64,000 nt of DNA. Origin: Comamonas halotolerans (GTDB lineage Bacteria; Pseudomonadota; Gammaproteobacteria; Burkholderiales; Burkholderiaceae_C). This document shows positions 43,688 to 52,418 of the stretch, one piece after another (the first letter of the stretch is position 1; every line of letters starts with the position of its first letter). A program made the translations under genes and the position numbers. The notes under the pieces are model-generated. The model was given only the letters and a program-made list of their open reading frames with translations. It ran no database searches and was not told where the DNA came from. The DNA lies in assembly GCF_030162935.1 (NCBI RefSeq), contig NZ_JASAUZ010000012.1, positions 124,001-188,000 of the forward strand, in the 5' to 3' direction.

Positions 43688-44648
43688 GCGGCTTGCCCTC
43701 CTTGGCTGCGCGGCGTGCACGCCACGCCAAAAAACTCCCCACAATGCCGTGCGGCAAGAAGATCACCAGAGCCACCAGAATGGGACCGAACACGATGAAA
43801 CGGTACTCCTGCAGGAACTGCAGCGACTGCGTCAGCCACGGCATGCCAATCGCCCCCAGCAACGGCCCCAGCACCGTCCCCAGGCCACCCACGATCATGA
43901 AAATCATCATGTCGAACGTGTGGTGAGTGCCCGCAATATCAGGTCCGATAAAACGCACAAAACCCGCATACAAACCACCAGCCATGCCGGCGTAGAAGAC
44001 GCTGAGCATGAACGCCAGCGTCTTGTTGCGCATCAGGTTGATGCCCAGTGCCTCCGCCAGCTCATCGCTGTTGCGGATGGCGATGAAGGTGCGCCCCAGC
44101 AAGGACTTGACGATGCGGCGCATGGCCCACACCGCAATCACCAAGAAAAACAGCATCAGGTAATACAGCGCCAGAGGCGACTCGAAGGACACCGATCCAA
44201 TCGCTTCTGGAGCGGGAATGCCCATGATGCCCACCGTGCCGTGCGTCAGCCCCTCCCACTTCTCGATCAGCAAAAACATGATGTAGCCCACGCACAGCGT
44301 GAAGATCGAGAAAAAGTGGCCCTTGAGGCGCAATGAAACAATGCCCACAAAGTAGCCCAGAAAGGCACTCACAACGCCAGCCATGGGGAAGGCAGTCCAG
44401 AAGCTCCAGCCGTGGTCCACCGTCAAAATGCCTACGGTGTACGCGCCCACCGCCATAAAGCCTGCGTGCGCCAGATTGAGCTGGCCGGTGTAGCCGGTGA
44501 TGAGATTCAGGCCCAGCGTGGCAATGGCAAAAATATAGGCCGTGCTCATCACCGTGAGGTGGTAATCGTTGCCCGTGATCCAGGGGAACACCAGGCTGGC
44601 CGCCAAAAGCAGACCCCAGGCCAGCTTGCTATCGATAAAGCCTTTCAT
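43674..44648 (-). CDS. livM: LIV-type ABC transporter permease LivM
   Basis: The 324-residue membrane protein has about ten helices and the LivM marks NLITGYTGQLNLAHAGFMAVGAYT and MIVGGLGTVLGPLLGAI. GAGGGGGC precedes the ATG (44648), which lies one base after the livH stop. It forms the permease with LivH. Confidence 0.93.
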   Translation of the reverse strand: MKGFIDSKLAWGLLLAASLVFPWITGNDYHLTVMSTAYIFAIATLGLNLITGYTGQLNLAHAGFMAVGAYTVGILTVDHGWSFWTAFPMAGVVSAFLGYFVGIVSLRLKGHFFSIFTLCVGYIMFLLIEKWEGLTHGTVGIMGIPAPEAIGSVSFESPLALYYLMLFFLVIAVWAMRRIVKSLLGRTFIAIRNSDELAEALGINLMRNKTLAFMLSVFYAGMAGGLYAGFVRFIGPDIAGTHHTFDMMIFMIVGGLGTVLGPLLGAIGMPWLTQSLQFLQEYRFIVFGPILVALVIFLPHGIVGSFLAWRARRAAKEGKPHAQD

Positions 44649-44649
44649 C

Positions 44650-45513
44650 TCAGCGCCCCCTCTTCGCAAACAAGCCCTCAGGACGCATCGACAGAATCAC
44701 TACCAGCAGCACAAAAGCGATGATGTCCTTGTAATCGGTAGAGACGTAGTAGGCGCCAAAGCTCTCGGCAAAACCGATGATCAGCCCGCCCACAATCGCT
44801 CCCGGAATACTGCCCATACCGCCCAGGATAATGATCACAAAGGCTTTGGTAATCACCAGATGCCCCATGGCCGGATAGACCAAGTTGATGGGGGCATACA
44901 GCGTGGCGGCCACAGCAGCCAGCACGCCAGAGATGGCAAAGGTCAGCATGGCCACCCGGTTGGCATCAATGCCCACAATCGATGCGCCATCGCGGTTTTG
45001 CGCCATGGCAATGATGGTCGAGCCCATCACGGTGCGCGTGAGGAACAGGTGCAGCGCAACCATCAGTGCAAAGGCTGCGCCAATGATCAGCAAGCGCTGT
45101 GCGGGCGCTGTCACGCCGCCCAGATCAATGATGCTGGTGTAGGGGGTTTGCATGCGCTGGAAATCCGCCCCCCAGATTGCTTGCGCCGCAGCCTCCAGAA
45201 ACAGGAGCACACCGATGGCCGCAATCATGGGGTGAATCCCTGTGGCATTGCGCAGCGGGTTGAACACCAGCCGTTCACTGATCACTGCCATCAGCGCGAC
45301 CACAGCTGCTGCCGTGAGCATGGCCAGCCAGTAACCCATGCCCCACGCATTCATGGCATGAAAAGCCACAAACGCACCGATCATGTAAAACGCACCGTGC
45401 GCAAAATTGGGCACGTGCAAGATGCCGTAAACCAAAGTCAGGCCCAGCGCCACCAGACCATAAATTCCGCCCAGAGTCAGCCCGTTGAGCACTTGTTGCA
45501 GCAAAGCGTCCAT
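44650..45513 (-). CDS. livH: LIV-type ABC transporter permease LivH
   Basis: The 287-residue membrane protein has eight or nine helices with the LivH marks GLTLVYGILHVPNFAHGAFYMIGAF and IIILGGMGSIPGAIVGGL. ATG 45513 follows AGGAGG. The stop codon of a 21-codon leader frame overlaps its start by one base, which suggests translational coupling. Confidence 0.93.
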   Translation of the reverse strand: MDALLQQVLNGLTLGGIYGLVALGLTLVYGILHVPNFAHGAFYMIGAFVAFHAMNAWGMGYWLAMLTAAAVVALMAVISERLVFNPLRNATGIHPMIAAIGVLLFLEAAAQAIWGADFQRMQTPYTSIIDLGGVTAPAQRLLIIGAAFALMVALHLFLTRTVMGSTIIAMAQNRDGASIVGIDANRVAMLTFAISGVLAAVAATLYAPINLVYPAMGHLVITKAFVIIILGGMGSIPGAIVGGLIIGFAESFGAYYVSTDYKDIIAFVLLVVILSMRPEGLFAKRGR

Positions 45514-45578
45514 CACACCCTCCTGCAAGCTGGGTCGTGTCGCACAGCGGTGCGGCACGTACTGGTGTTGTCATGCAT
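45513..45578 (-). CDS. Possible leader peptide upstream of livH
   Basis: A 21-codon frame (MHDNTSTCRTAVRHDPACRRV) starts at ATG 45578 behind a strong ribosome site, AAGGAG at 45590-45585, with six bases between. Its TGA shares its last base with the first base of the livH ATG (TGATG). The peptide has no Leu or Ile and a single Val pair, so classical branched-chain attenuation is unlikely; coupled translation or Arg/Cys-dependent control are possible. Too short for homology; judged from ribosome site and overlap only. Confidence 0.5.
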   Translation of the reverse strand: MHDNTSTCRTAVRHDPACRRV

Positions 45579-45903
45579 CCCCGTCTCCTTGTCTGTTTTG
45601 ACACAGCCTTCGCAAGCTGCAGCCAGTCCAGACTAGGGGCTGGACAAGGAAATAACCAGCAGGAAATTCCGCTGTGCAGAACTTTTCGGGCAAACCCCGA
45701 GCATTTAGGCTCGCCGGGAGTAACGCAGTTGACCGCCGCCAAGGGAAAACCTTAGGTCTATCTACTCCTGATAGTGAAGCTGTGTCGGCTAGCCAAGCTA
45801 CTCGGTTGCCTTGCCAGGCAGGCCAGCGCTATTGCGCCAATACCTGCACGGCATAACAACGCAGCCCTGCCAGGGAATATCGGAAAGCGCAAAATCTGCT
45901 GCT
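45579..45903. other. Divergent intergenic region between livH and yqcC
   Basis: About 325 bases. It must hold the promoter of the second LIV operon on the minus strand. A GTCCAG/CTGGAC hairpin lies near 45625-45645 and a GAGC/GCTC stem near 45700. No riboswitch family or tRNA is recognised. Confidence 0.4.
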
Positions 45904-46236
45904 ATGAGCGATACCTCCACCATCCTGCGTCAACAGCTGCAACAACTGGAAGCCGAATTGCGTGCGGCTTCGCTATGGAGCACACTGCCCCCTTCCGAGG
46001 AGGCCATGGCTTCAGTCATGCCTTTTATGTACGATACCCTGCAGATCGAAGAATGGCTGCAATGGGTATTCATGCCGCGTCTGCATGCGCTCCTGGATGC
46101 CGAAGCCACCTTGCCCAGCAACTGCAGCGTGCACCCTCTGGCAGAGCACGAATGGACAAACCGTTTGCCCAACGGCACCCATGCTGCGGCCCTCAAACTG
46201 CTTGCGGAAATTGACGCCACCTTGAACCGAGCCTGA
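45904..46236 (+). CDS. YqcC family (DUF446) protein
   Basis: The 110-residue protein is soluble and helical: LQQLEAELRAASLWSTLPPSEEAMASVMPFMYDTLQIEEWLQWVFMPRLHALLDAEATLP is the conserved body of the YqcC/DUF446 family, small proteins with a four-helix fold often linked to the tRNA pseudouridine synthase TruC elsewhere; TruC is not adjacent here. The ATG at 45904 matches family length, although no strong ribosome site precedes it. Function unknown. Confidence 0.85.
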   Translation: MSDTSTILRQQLQQLEAELRAASLWSTLPPSEEAMASVMPFMYDTLQIEEWLQWVFMPRLHALLDAEATLPSNCSVHPLAEHEWTNRLPNGTHAAALKLLAEIDATLNRA

Positions 46237-46271
46237 ATGCCGTACTCCGGCGTTTGCCCCATGTGCAAGCT

Positions 46272-47255
46272 CTAAATTTCAGGCCACTGCTGACTGGCCT
46301 GACCGCCAACACTGCGGGGCACAGCCGCCTTCCCTTTGACCTCCTCAGCGGCTGCTGCCGGAGTTTGGGCGCTCCCCATATCCAGCGCTTTGGCGAAGCT
46401 GGCCCCGAGCAGCAAGATGGCAGAGGTGACATAAATCCACATCAGCACCACAACCAGTGAGCCCGCCGCCCCATAGGCGGACACCACGGCTGCCGTTGAT
46501 AGGTACCAGGCCAAGGCCTGCTTGCTAAGCAGAAACAGCACCGATGACACCAGCGCACCGCACACCAGATGGCGCAAGCGCGGCTTGCTGCCCGTACCGA
46601 TGCGCATCAAACCCACAAACAGGACGGTGATGACCATGAATGACACGCTCTCATTGATCACACTGACCACCACGCTGGGTGGCGCCATATTCAGCAAGCT
46701 GCCAGCCAGCTGCGTGAACATCTTGATCGCCGTGGATAACACCATGGTCACCAGCATTAGAAAACCGACGATCAACACATAGGCCAGGCCACGCAAGCGC
46801 AAGGTCGCCAGCTTCCACCAAGCTTTTTGCGCTGGTGGCGGCTCATCACGACCGAACTGCCACAGTTTGTCGAGCGCATTTTGCAACTCGACAAACACGC
46901 CGGTTGCCCCTGAAAGCAGCAACACAAATGCCACGATGGATGCAAGGCGTCCCTCCGCAGGAGCCTGGGCACTGGCCAGTGCGCCTTGCACCACGCTGGC
47001 ACCACGCTCACCCATCACATCCTGCACTTGCGCCAGCAATGTGCTCTCCACCACGCTGCGGTCCATCCACCAGCCGAGCAAGCCCACAATCAGAAGCACC
47101 AATGGTGACAGGCTGAGCAAGCCGTAAAAAGTCATTGCCGCACTCATGCGAAGGCCGTCAGCGTTCATCCATAGTTTGACGGCATCCACAACAGGCTGAA
47201 TGGGCCGTAGCAAAGCGGCCAAGTGTTCTTTGGTATGAGAGAGTGCAAAAGCCAT
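46272..47255 (-). CDS. YihY/UPF0761 family membrane protein
   Basis: The 327-residue protein has six membrane helices and family segments GLRMSAAMTFYGLLSLSPLVLLIVGLLG, GATGVFVELQNALDKLWQF and YGAAGSLVVVLMWIYVTSAILLLGASFAKALD. The family was once called RNase BN (BrkB) by mistake; it is an integral inner-membrane protein, probably a transporter or assembly factor. C-terminal residues 290-327 are a hydrophilic Ala-rich tail. It converges with yqcC 35 bases away. Confidence 0.9.
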   Translation of the reverse strand: MAFALSHTKEHLAALLRPIQPVVDAVKLWMNADGLRMSAAMTFYGLLSLSPLVLLIVGLLGWWMDRSVVESTLLAQVQDVMGERGASVVQGALASAQAPAEGRLASIVAFVLLLSGATGVFVELQNALDKLWQFGRDEPPPAQKAWWKLATLRLRGLAYVLIVGFLMLVTMVLSTAIKMFTQLAGSLLNMAPPSVVVSVINESVSFMVITVLFVGLMRIGTGSKPRLRHLVCGALVSSVLFLLSKQALAWYLSTAAVVSAYGAAGSLVVVLMWIYVTSAILLLGASFAKALDMGSAQTPAAAAEEVKGKAAVPRSVGGQASQQWPEI

Positions 47256-47528
47256 GGAGACAATTTTGCTTGCTGTCGTCGCAAAGAGGTGTCAGCGCAG
47301 ACCGATCCTCTGCTTGTGCACAAGTGGCATGGAAAAAACTCGAAAAATCCACAGGTTAAAGCCGCTTTATTCAGATTTTTTCAAGATTCGGTATCGGCAT
47401 TTTCCCTGATCAAGAACGCTGGCCTTGCTCCATTCGCTGTGTTCAACTGAGGGTTGGCACCTAGGGTTGAACCCGGAAAAAGACAAAAGAACGCTGTTTG
47501 AAAGACAGTTTCACAGGGGGACAAGATT

Positions 47529-49091
47529 ATGCAAACAAGTTTTACAGCGGCCTCGCCTGCAGACCGTGTTTTGTGTACTGCGCTGCGCGAGCGCATCATG
47601 ACGGCAGACCAAGCTGCGAGCCTCATTCAATCGGGCATGACGCTCGGGATGAGCGGCTTCACACCGGCAGGAGCTCCCAAAGCTGTCCCGCAGGCGCTAG
47701 CCAAGCGCATTGAAGCGAAAAACGCGGAGGGCGAGCAGTTCCGCATCAGTCTTTGGACAGGTGCATCCACATCGGCCGAACTGGACGGTGCGCTGGCCAA
47801 AGTGCGAGGCATTGAACGCCGCTTGCCCTACCAGTCTGACCCGACCGTGCGCGCCGAGATCAACAACGGACGCATGCAATACGTGGACATCCACCTCTCG
47901 CATGTGGCGCAGTACGTATGGTTCGGCTTTCTGGGCCATCTGGATGTCGCGGTCATCGAAGTGGCGGGTATCCTGCCTGATGGGCGCTTGATCCCATCCA
48001 CCTCCGTGGGCAACAACAAGACATGGCTGGAGCAGGCTGACAAGATCATTCTGGAAGTCAACAGCGCCCAGCCGGCCGAGCTGGAAGGCATGCACGACAT
48101 CTACTACGGAGCAGCCGTGCCGCCCAAACGCAAGCCCATTCCCATGGAACACCCGTTTGACCGCATCGGCGATCCGTACCTGCATTGCGATCTGAGCAAA
48201 GTGATTGCGGTGGTGCCAACTGCACAGCGCGACAAACTGCCCGCATTCAGCCCAGCCGACACAGACTCTCAGCGCATTGCAGCCAACATCATCGAATTCT
48301 TGCAGCACGAAGTAAAAGTTGGCCGCCTGCCGCCGGAGCTGCTGCCGCTGCAATCGGGTGTGGGCAATATTGCCAATGCCGTGCTGGCAGGCCTGAACAA
48401 CGGCCCGTTTGACCACCTGAACGCCTATACCGAAGTGCTTCAGGACGGCATGCTGGACATGCTCGAGTCCGGCAAGCTCGACACCGCTTCCACCACTTCG
48501 CTGGCACTCAGCCCCGAAGCCATGGAACGCTTCCTGGCCAATATCGACTTCTATCGCCAGCGCATCATCTTGCGCCCGCAGGAAATCTCCAACCACCCTG
48601 AGCTGATTCGCCGCATGGGGCTGATTTCCATGAACGCGCTGATCGAGGCCGATATGTACGGCAACGTCAACAGCACCCATGTCATGGGTTCCTCCATCAT
48701 GAATGGCATTGGCGGTAGTGGCGACTTCGCACGCAACGCCTATCTGTCGATCTTCATGACACCGTCGGTCGCCAAAGGAGGAAAGATCAGTTGCATCGTT
48801 CCGATGGTGTCGCACGTGGATCACACCGAACACGATGTGCAAATCATCGTGACGGAGCAAGGTCTGGCGGACCTTCGCGGCCTGGCGCCTGTGCAACGGG
48901 CACGGCTGATCATCGAGAAATGCGTGCACCCCGACTTCAAGGATGCAATGACCGATTACCTGGAACGCGCCCTGCGCGATGCACCAGGCAAGCACACTCC
49001 TCACCTGCTGGATGAGGCCTATGACTGGCACCGCCGCTACCTGAAAACAGGCAGCATGCAGAACCATCCACCCGCTTTGCGCGCTGCATAA
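47529..49091 (+). CDS. Succinate/acetate CoA-transferase (acetyl-CoA hydrolase family)
   Basis: The 520-residue class I CoA-transferase has the glutamate that forms the CoA thioester at Glu302 in NAYTEVLQDGMLD and GSGDFARNAYLS as a later active-site segment. Close relatives (AarC, Cat1, ScpC) move CoA between succinyl-CoA or propionyl-CoA and acetate; the family also includes acetyl-CoA hydrolases. It probably activates acetate without ATP. Start ATG follows GGGGGACA. A strong terminator follows the gene, which stands alone. Length is typical. Confidence 0.93.
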   Translation: MQTSFTAASPADRVLCTALRERIMTADQAASLIQSGMTLGMSGFTPAGAPKAVPQALAKRIEAKNAEGEQFRISLWTGASTSAELDGALAKVRGIERRLPYQSDPTVRAEINNGRMQYVDIHLSHVAQYVWFGFLGHLDVAVIEVAGILPDGRLIPSTSVGNNKTWLEQADKIILEVNSAQPAELEGMHDIYYGAAVPPKRKPIPMEHPFDRIGDPYLHCDLSKVIAVVPTAQRDKLPAFSPADTDSQRIAANIIEFLQHEVKVGRLPPELLPLQSGVGNIANAVLAGLNNGPFDHLNAYTEVLQDGMLDMLESGKLDTASTTSLALSPEAMERFLANIDFYRQRIILRPQEISNHPELIRRMGLISMNALIEADMYGNVNSTHVMGSSIMNGIGGSGDFARNAYLSIFMTPSVAKGGKISCIVPMVSHVDHTEHDVQIIVTEQGLADLRGLAPVQRARLIIEKCVHPDFKDAMTDYLERALRDAPGKHTPHLLDEAYDWHRRYLKTGSMQNHPPALRAA

Positions 49092-49098
49092 ACCATCA

Positions 49099-49130
49099 AA
49101 AACGGCCTTGGTGTTTACCAAGGCCGTTTT
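49099..49130. terminator. Rho-independent terminator of the CoA-transferase gene
   Basis: A perfect 14-bp stem (49099-49112 with 49117-49130, GTTT loop) is flanked by A on one side and T on the other, so it can work in both directions, including for lrgB on the minus strand. Confidence 0.88.
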
Positions 49131-49187
49131 TTATCTCTTGTTGTTGCTGTTGCTTGTTTACCAAGCCATGACCGTTCGTCGTCTTTT

Positions 49188-49883
49188 TTAGAAAAACACC
49201 ATGCGCACCCACGGCGCTGCCAGCACATTCACTGCACCGGCAATCATCATCACCAGCGAGGCCACAACGGCCTGAACATCGCCAAACTGACGCGCCTTGG
49301 CCACACCCGTGCCGTGTGCCGCCCCACCCAAAATAGCTCCGGTTGCCATCTTGCTGCGCACATGCGGCAACACACGCAACAGCACCTCACCCACGAGCAT
49401 GCCGGTGATACCTGTCATCACCACAAACAAGGCCGCCAGATCGGTGGGGCCACCCAGCACTCGCTCAGCCTCAATGGCAAACGGCGTGGTGATGGAACGT
49501 ACCGCCAAACCTTTTTGCAGCTCTTCATTCAAGCCAAAGGCTCCGGCAAACCAAACTGTGGTGGTGATTGAGACGGTACTTGCCACCAAAACGCCTGTGG
49601 CAATCGACAAGCAATGTTTTTTCAACATGCCTCGATGCTCATATAACGGCAGTGCAAAAGCCACTGTGGTGGGGCCCAGTAACCAGGCCAGCCAGCGTGT
49701 TTGTGCAATGTACTGCGGATAAGTCACATGACTGAGAAGCACCAATGCGATCAGAACCACCGGTGTAGCCAAAATAGGCATCAACCACGGCGAGGGGTAC
49801 TTGCGGTACAAGCGTTTGTTGACCGCGTAGCAAGCAACTGTGACCAGCAATGACAGCGCTCCGATGGCTTCATTGGACAGCAT
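49188..49883 (-). CDS. lrgB: LrgB/CidB family protein
   Basis: The 231-residue membrane protein has about six to seven helices and the LrgB marks TVAFALPLYEHRGMLKKH, SITTPFAIEAERVLGG and ATGAILGGAAHGTGVAKA. With LrgA it forms a pair known for control of murein hydrolase activity and, in some bacteria, for pyruvate or glycolate transport (compare PlgB/YohK). It starts one base after the lrgA stop. The glc genes in the window make glycolate export or uptake worth testing. Confidence 0.92.
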   Translation of the reverse strand: MLSNEAIGALSLLVTVACYAVNKRLYRKYPSPWLMPILATPVVLIALVLLSHVTYPQYIAQTRWLAWLLGPTTVAFALPLYEHRGMLKKHCLSIATGVLVASTVSITTTVWFAGAFGLNEELQKGLAVRSITTPFAIEAERVLGGPTDLAALFVVMTGITGMLVGEVLLRVLPHVRSKMATGAILGGAAHGTGVAKARQFGDVQAVVASLVMMIAGAVNVLAAPWVRMVFF

Positions 49884-49884
49884 G

Positions 49885-50337
49885 CTAGCCCCTTGTTCGG
49901 GAAGAACGACGACGCGCCAGCCACAGTTCCAGCCGGTAAACACGGTCTACCGCCCAAGCAGTTGCCACCATCACACATACAGTGCTGCTGACAATCACCG
50001 CCAGAATGCGCAAGCCTTGATGGGCAATCAGTTCAGGATACTCAGTCACCACGAGCACCGCGGGTACAAAGAACAGCAGCATTTCGGCCAGCAGCCAGTT
50101 GGTGCCGCCCTGCAACCATTTGGCTTTCACCACCCCAGTGAACAGGCCTGAGGCCAATAGTGCAAAGCCCAGCAAGCCTGCGGGCATCCCCCAGCCAAAA
50201 TGCTGGCGAGCCACATCCATGCTCACCCAGATCGCGCTGAGCATGCCAACCTGCAACACCACTTTGAAGCAGTGCTGAAAGCTGTGCCAACTGCGGAGAA
50301 CGGTGAGCAATGAGACAGAAGGAACCTGGGATGCCAT
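49885..50337 (-). CDS. lrgA: LrgA/CidA family protein
   Basis: The 150-residue protein has four membrane helices with the family segments MPAGLLGFALLASGL and NWLLAEMLLFFVPAVL (holin-like LrgA/CidA). It is longer than usual at the N terminus by about 25 residues, which reads as a cytoplasmic tail. It forms an operon with lrgB and diverges from a LysR regulator across a 78-base gap with paired palindromes. Confidence 0.9.
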   Translation of the reverse strand: MASQVPSVSLLTVLRSWHSFQHCFKVVLQVGMLSAIWVSMDVARQHFGWGMPAGLLGFALLASGLFTGVVKAKWLQGGTNWLLAEMLLFFVPAVLVVTEYPELIAHQGLRILAVIVSSTVCVMVATAWAVDRVYRLELWLARRRSSRTRG

Positions 50338-50366
50338 AGGACTTGAAGTCTAGGGTTTACCCTTTG

Positions 50367-50387
50367 ATTCATAAAATGAATAATTCA
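50367..50387. promoter_or_regulatory. Overlapping palindromes between lrgA and its LysR regulator
   Basis: ATTCAT-AAA-ATGAAT (50367-50381) is a perfect 6-3-6 inverted repeat, and TGAAT-A-ATTCA (50377-50387) is a second perfect repeat sharing its right half. These occupy the centre of the divergent promoter region and are likely sites for the LysR protein at 50416. Confidence 0.6.
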
Positions 50388-50415
50388 CATTAGAGCCATT
50401 CGTAAAAGGAATTCC

Positions 50416-51324
50416 ATGGACCTGCGAGCACTGCGCTATTTCGTCGAAGTCGTCCGTGCGAACAGCTTTACACGGGCCGCGGAAACCGTACACGTGACCC
50501 AACCCACCATCAGCAAGATGGTCAAGCAACTGGAAGACGAGCTGGGCGGCCCCTTGCTGCTGCGTGAAGGGCGTGGTGTGCAGCTCACTGATGCTGGCCA
50601 GGTGGTATATGAGCGCGGCTTGCAGCTACTGGCACAAGCCAAGCTGCTACGCCAGGAAGTGGCAGAGGTGGATGGTATTGCGCGTGGTGAACTCAGCGTG
50701 GGCATCATGCCAACCGCAGGCCACTATATGGCCCCCGTCATTGCGCTGTTTCAGCAACGCTACCCGGGGGTCACACTGCACGTTCAGGAATCTGGCGCAC
50801 GTGCCCAGCGCCAGCTGGTGCACGAGGGCAAGCTCGACATGGCGCTGGGCCTGTTCAACGCCCCTGATGCGCAGTTGCAAACCTACACCATCACCCACCA
50901 AAAAACCCGTGTTGTCATGGCCAAAAGCCGTGTCACCAACGAGCATGCACCCGTGCAGTGGCGCGACTTGGCCGCGCTACCCTTCTTGCTTTACACCAAT
51001 GACTTCGCTTTGCATGAAGCCGTACTGGAACGATGCGCAGAGGTGGGCTTTACGCCGCAGGTCAGGTTGCAAAGTCGCTATTGGGATTTCATCGGCGACC
51101 TGGTTGCAGCAGACATTGGCGTGGCAGTGATGTTTGAACACGTGATTGCCAAGTACGATCCCCAACGCGTGGCCAGCCGCCCCCTGATAGGCCCCGAGAT
51201 GGGATGGGACGTGATGCTCATGTGGCGTCCAGGCCATCTCTCACGCGCGGCGCAAGCCTGGCTGGATTGCGTGCGCGAGGTCTATCCCAGGCCGCTGTCC
51301 CGCTCCGCAGGCACCACAGCTTGA
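50416..51324 (+). CDS. LysR family regulator, CidR-like
   Basis: The 302-residue protein has a LysR winged helix-turn-helix (MDLRALRYFVEVVRANSFTRAAETVHVTQPTISKMVKQLEDEL) and an effector-binding domain (about 90-290, with MPTAGHYMAPVI). It diverges from lrgAB; by gene order it corresponds to CidR, which turns on cidABC in response to acetate in Gram-positive bacteria, or to regulators of pyruvate/glycolate transport. Effector unknown. Confidence 0.92.
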   Translation: MDLRALRYFVEVVRANSFTRAAETVHVTQPTISKMVKQLEDELGGPLLLREGRGVQLTDAGQVVYERGLQLLAQAKLLRQEVAEVDGIARGELSVGIMPTAGHYMAPVIALFQQRYPGVTLHVQESGARAQRQLVHEGKLDMALGLFNAPDAQLQTYTITHQKTRVVMAKSRVTNEHAPVQWRDLAALPFLLYTNDFALHEAVLERCAEVGFTPQVRLQSRYWDFIGDLVAADIGVAVMFEHVIAKYDPQRVASRPLIGPEMGWDVMLMWRPGHLSRAAQAWLDCVREVYPRPLSRSAGTTA

Positions 51325-51339
51325 AACGGACGCCTGACA

Positions 51340-52416
51340 CTACGGAGCATCAGCTTTTCCTGCCTTCTCCAGCAGGTCCACCGTCTTCCATGCCTCCCCC
51401 CAACGCCAGGGACTGAAACGAGGCAGGACCTGCATGTCGATGGTGCCCACTTTGCCTGCCAGCAATACGGCACTTTCGGCCCATACCGCCATACGTTCTT
51501 GCGTGCAGCTGCGCATGGTATTGAGCTGCGCACGGGTCAGGCCCAGCACCGCATGAAGGCTATCGCTTTGCAACTGCTGCTTGCACTCGGCCTGCGCCAT
51601 GGGCCACCAACCGAGCATTGCCATCAGCTCCTTTTCGTGATCCTGACCTTGCTGCTGCCCCTGCCAGCGCTGCACATACATATCCAGCTTGTCCCTGCGC
51701 ATATGACCGCCCAAGACAACCTCAAGGACATCGCCCTGCCAGCGATAACGCGATGGCACCACCGCGTGATAGTGGTTGGTGCCATGTTTGCCCCGCGAGT
51801 AGCGGTCAATGGAGCGGTTGCCTTGTACCATTAAAGGCTGTATCCATTCCTCCAGCACCTTGCGCTGCTGCAAGCTCTGCGCAGGAGAGTGCGCAGCGGC
51901 CAAAGGGATACGCAGTTGCACAGTGGGGTAACCCAGCAATTGTTCGCGCCAAGCCATCCAGCCCGCCATATTCGGTGACAGCAGCAGCACCGCAAAGAAA
52001 GCGGCAATGCTGCCAACACCACCAGCAATCCACCAGCCTTCGGCAGGCAGGCGGTCATTTGCTGATTGTTTCCGCAACCATTGCCGTGCACTGGTGAATA
52101 TTTGCCCCAGTAACCACACGCCGACAAAAGCCAGCACGCCTGCGGTTGCCGCCCCCACCATGCCAAGCAGCGTCGGGTCATAGGCCGAGGTCGGGATCCA
52201 GAGCAGCACGCCCACAGCAACACTCCAGCCCAGCAGCATGACTGACATGCGAGCGACCATGCGGCCTGCCGAACCATCAACCAGCTTACGCTGCAATGCC
52301 TTCCACAACAGTGCCGCACACGTTACGCCAACACTGGCTGACAGCATCAGCGGCCAGAACATCCACACCATCACGCAGACCAGCAAGATCTGCACAACGA
52401 TTGCAAACCACAGCAT
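51340..52416 (-). CDS. Hypothetical membrane protein downstream of argE
   Basis: The 358-residue protein has about five hydrophobic helices in its N-terminal 175 residues, then a soluble part from about 176 to 358 (periplasmic if the last helix exits the membrane). The soluble part has two Cys (in QAECKQQL and MRSCTQERM). It begins two bases after the argE stop, so both are on one transcript. No family is recognised. A link to arginine or acetyl-amino-acid metabolism is possible only from context. Confidence 0.6.
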   Translation of the reverse strand: MLWFAIVVQILLVCVMVWMFWPLMLSASVGVTCAALLWKALQRKLVDGSAGRMVARMSVMLLGWSVAVGVLLWIPTSAYDPTLLGMVGAATAGVLAFVGVWLLGQIFTSARQWLRKQSANDRLPAEGWWIAGGVGSIAAFFAVLLLSPNMAGWMAWREQLLGYPTVQLRIPLAAAHSPAQSLQQRKVLEEWIQPLMVQGNRSIDRYSRGKHGTNHYHAVVPSRYRWQGDVLEVVLGGHMRRDKLDMYVQRWQGQQQGQDHEKELMAMLGWWPMAQAECKQQLQSDSLHAVLGLTRAQLNTMRSCTQERMAVWAESAVLLAGKVGTIDMQVLPRFSPWRWGEAWKTVDLLEKAGKADAP

Positions 52417-52418
52417 TT

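Noticed and set aside
45622..45760. Possible riboswitch in the livH leader region
   Set aside because: Several small stems exist, but no conserved core of a known riboswitch class is present.
47697..49121. A 474-codon open frame opposite the CoA-transferase
   Set aside because: Antisense to a clear enzyme gene and crosses its terminator.
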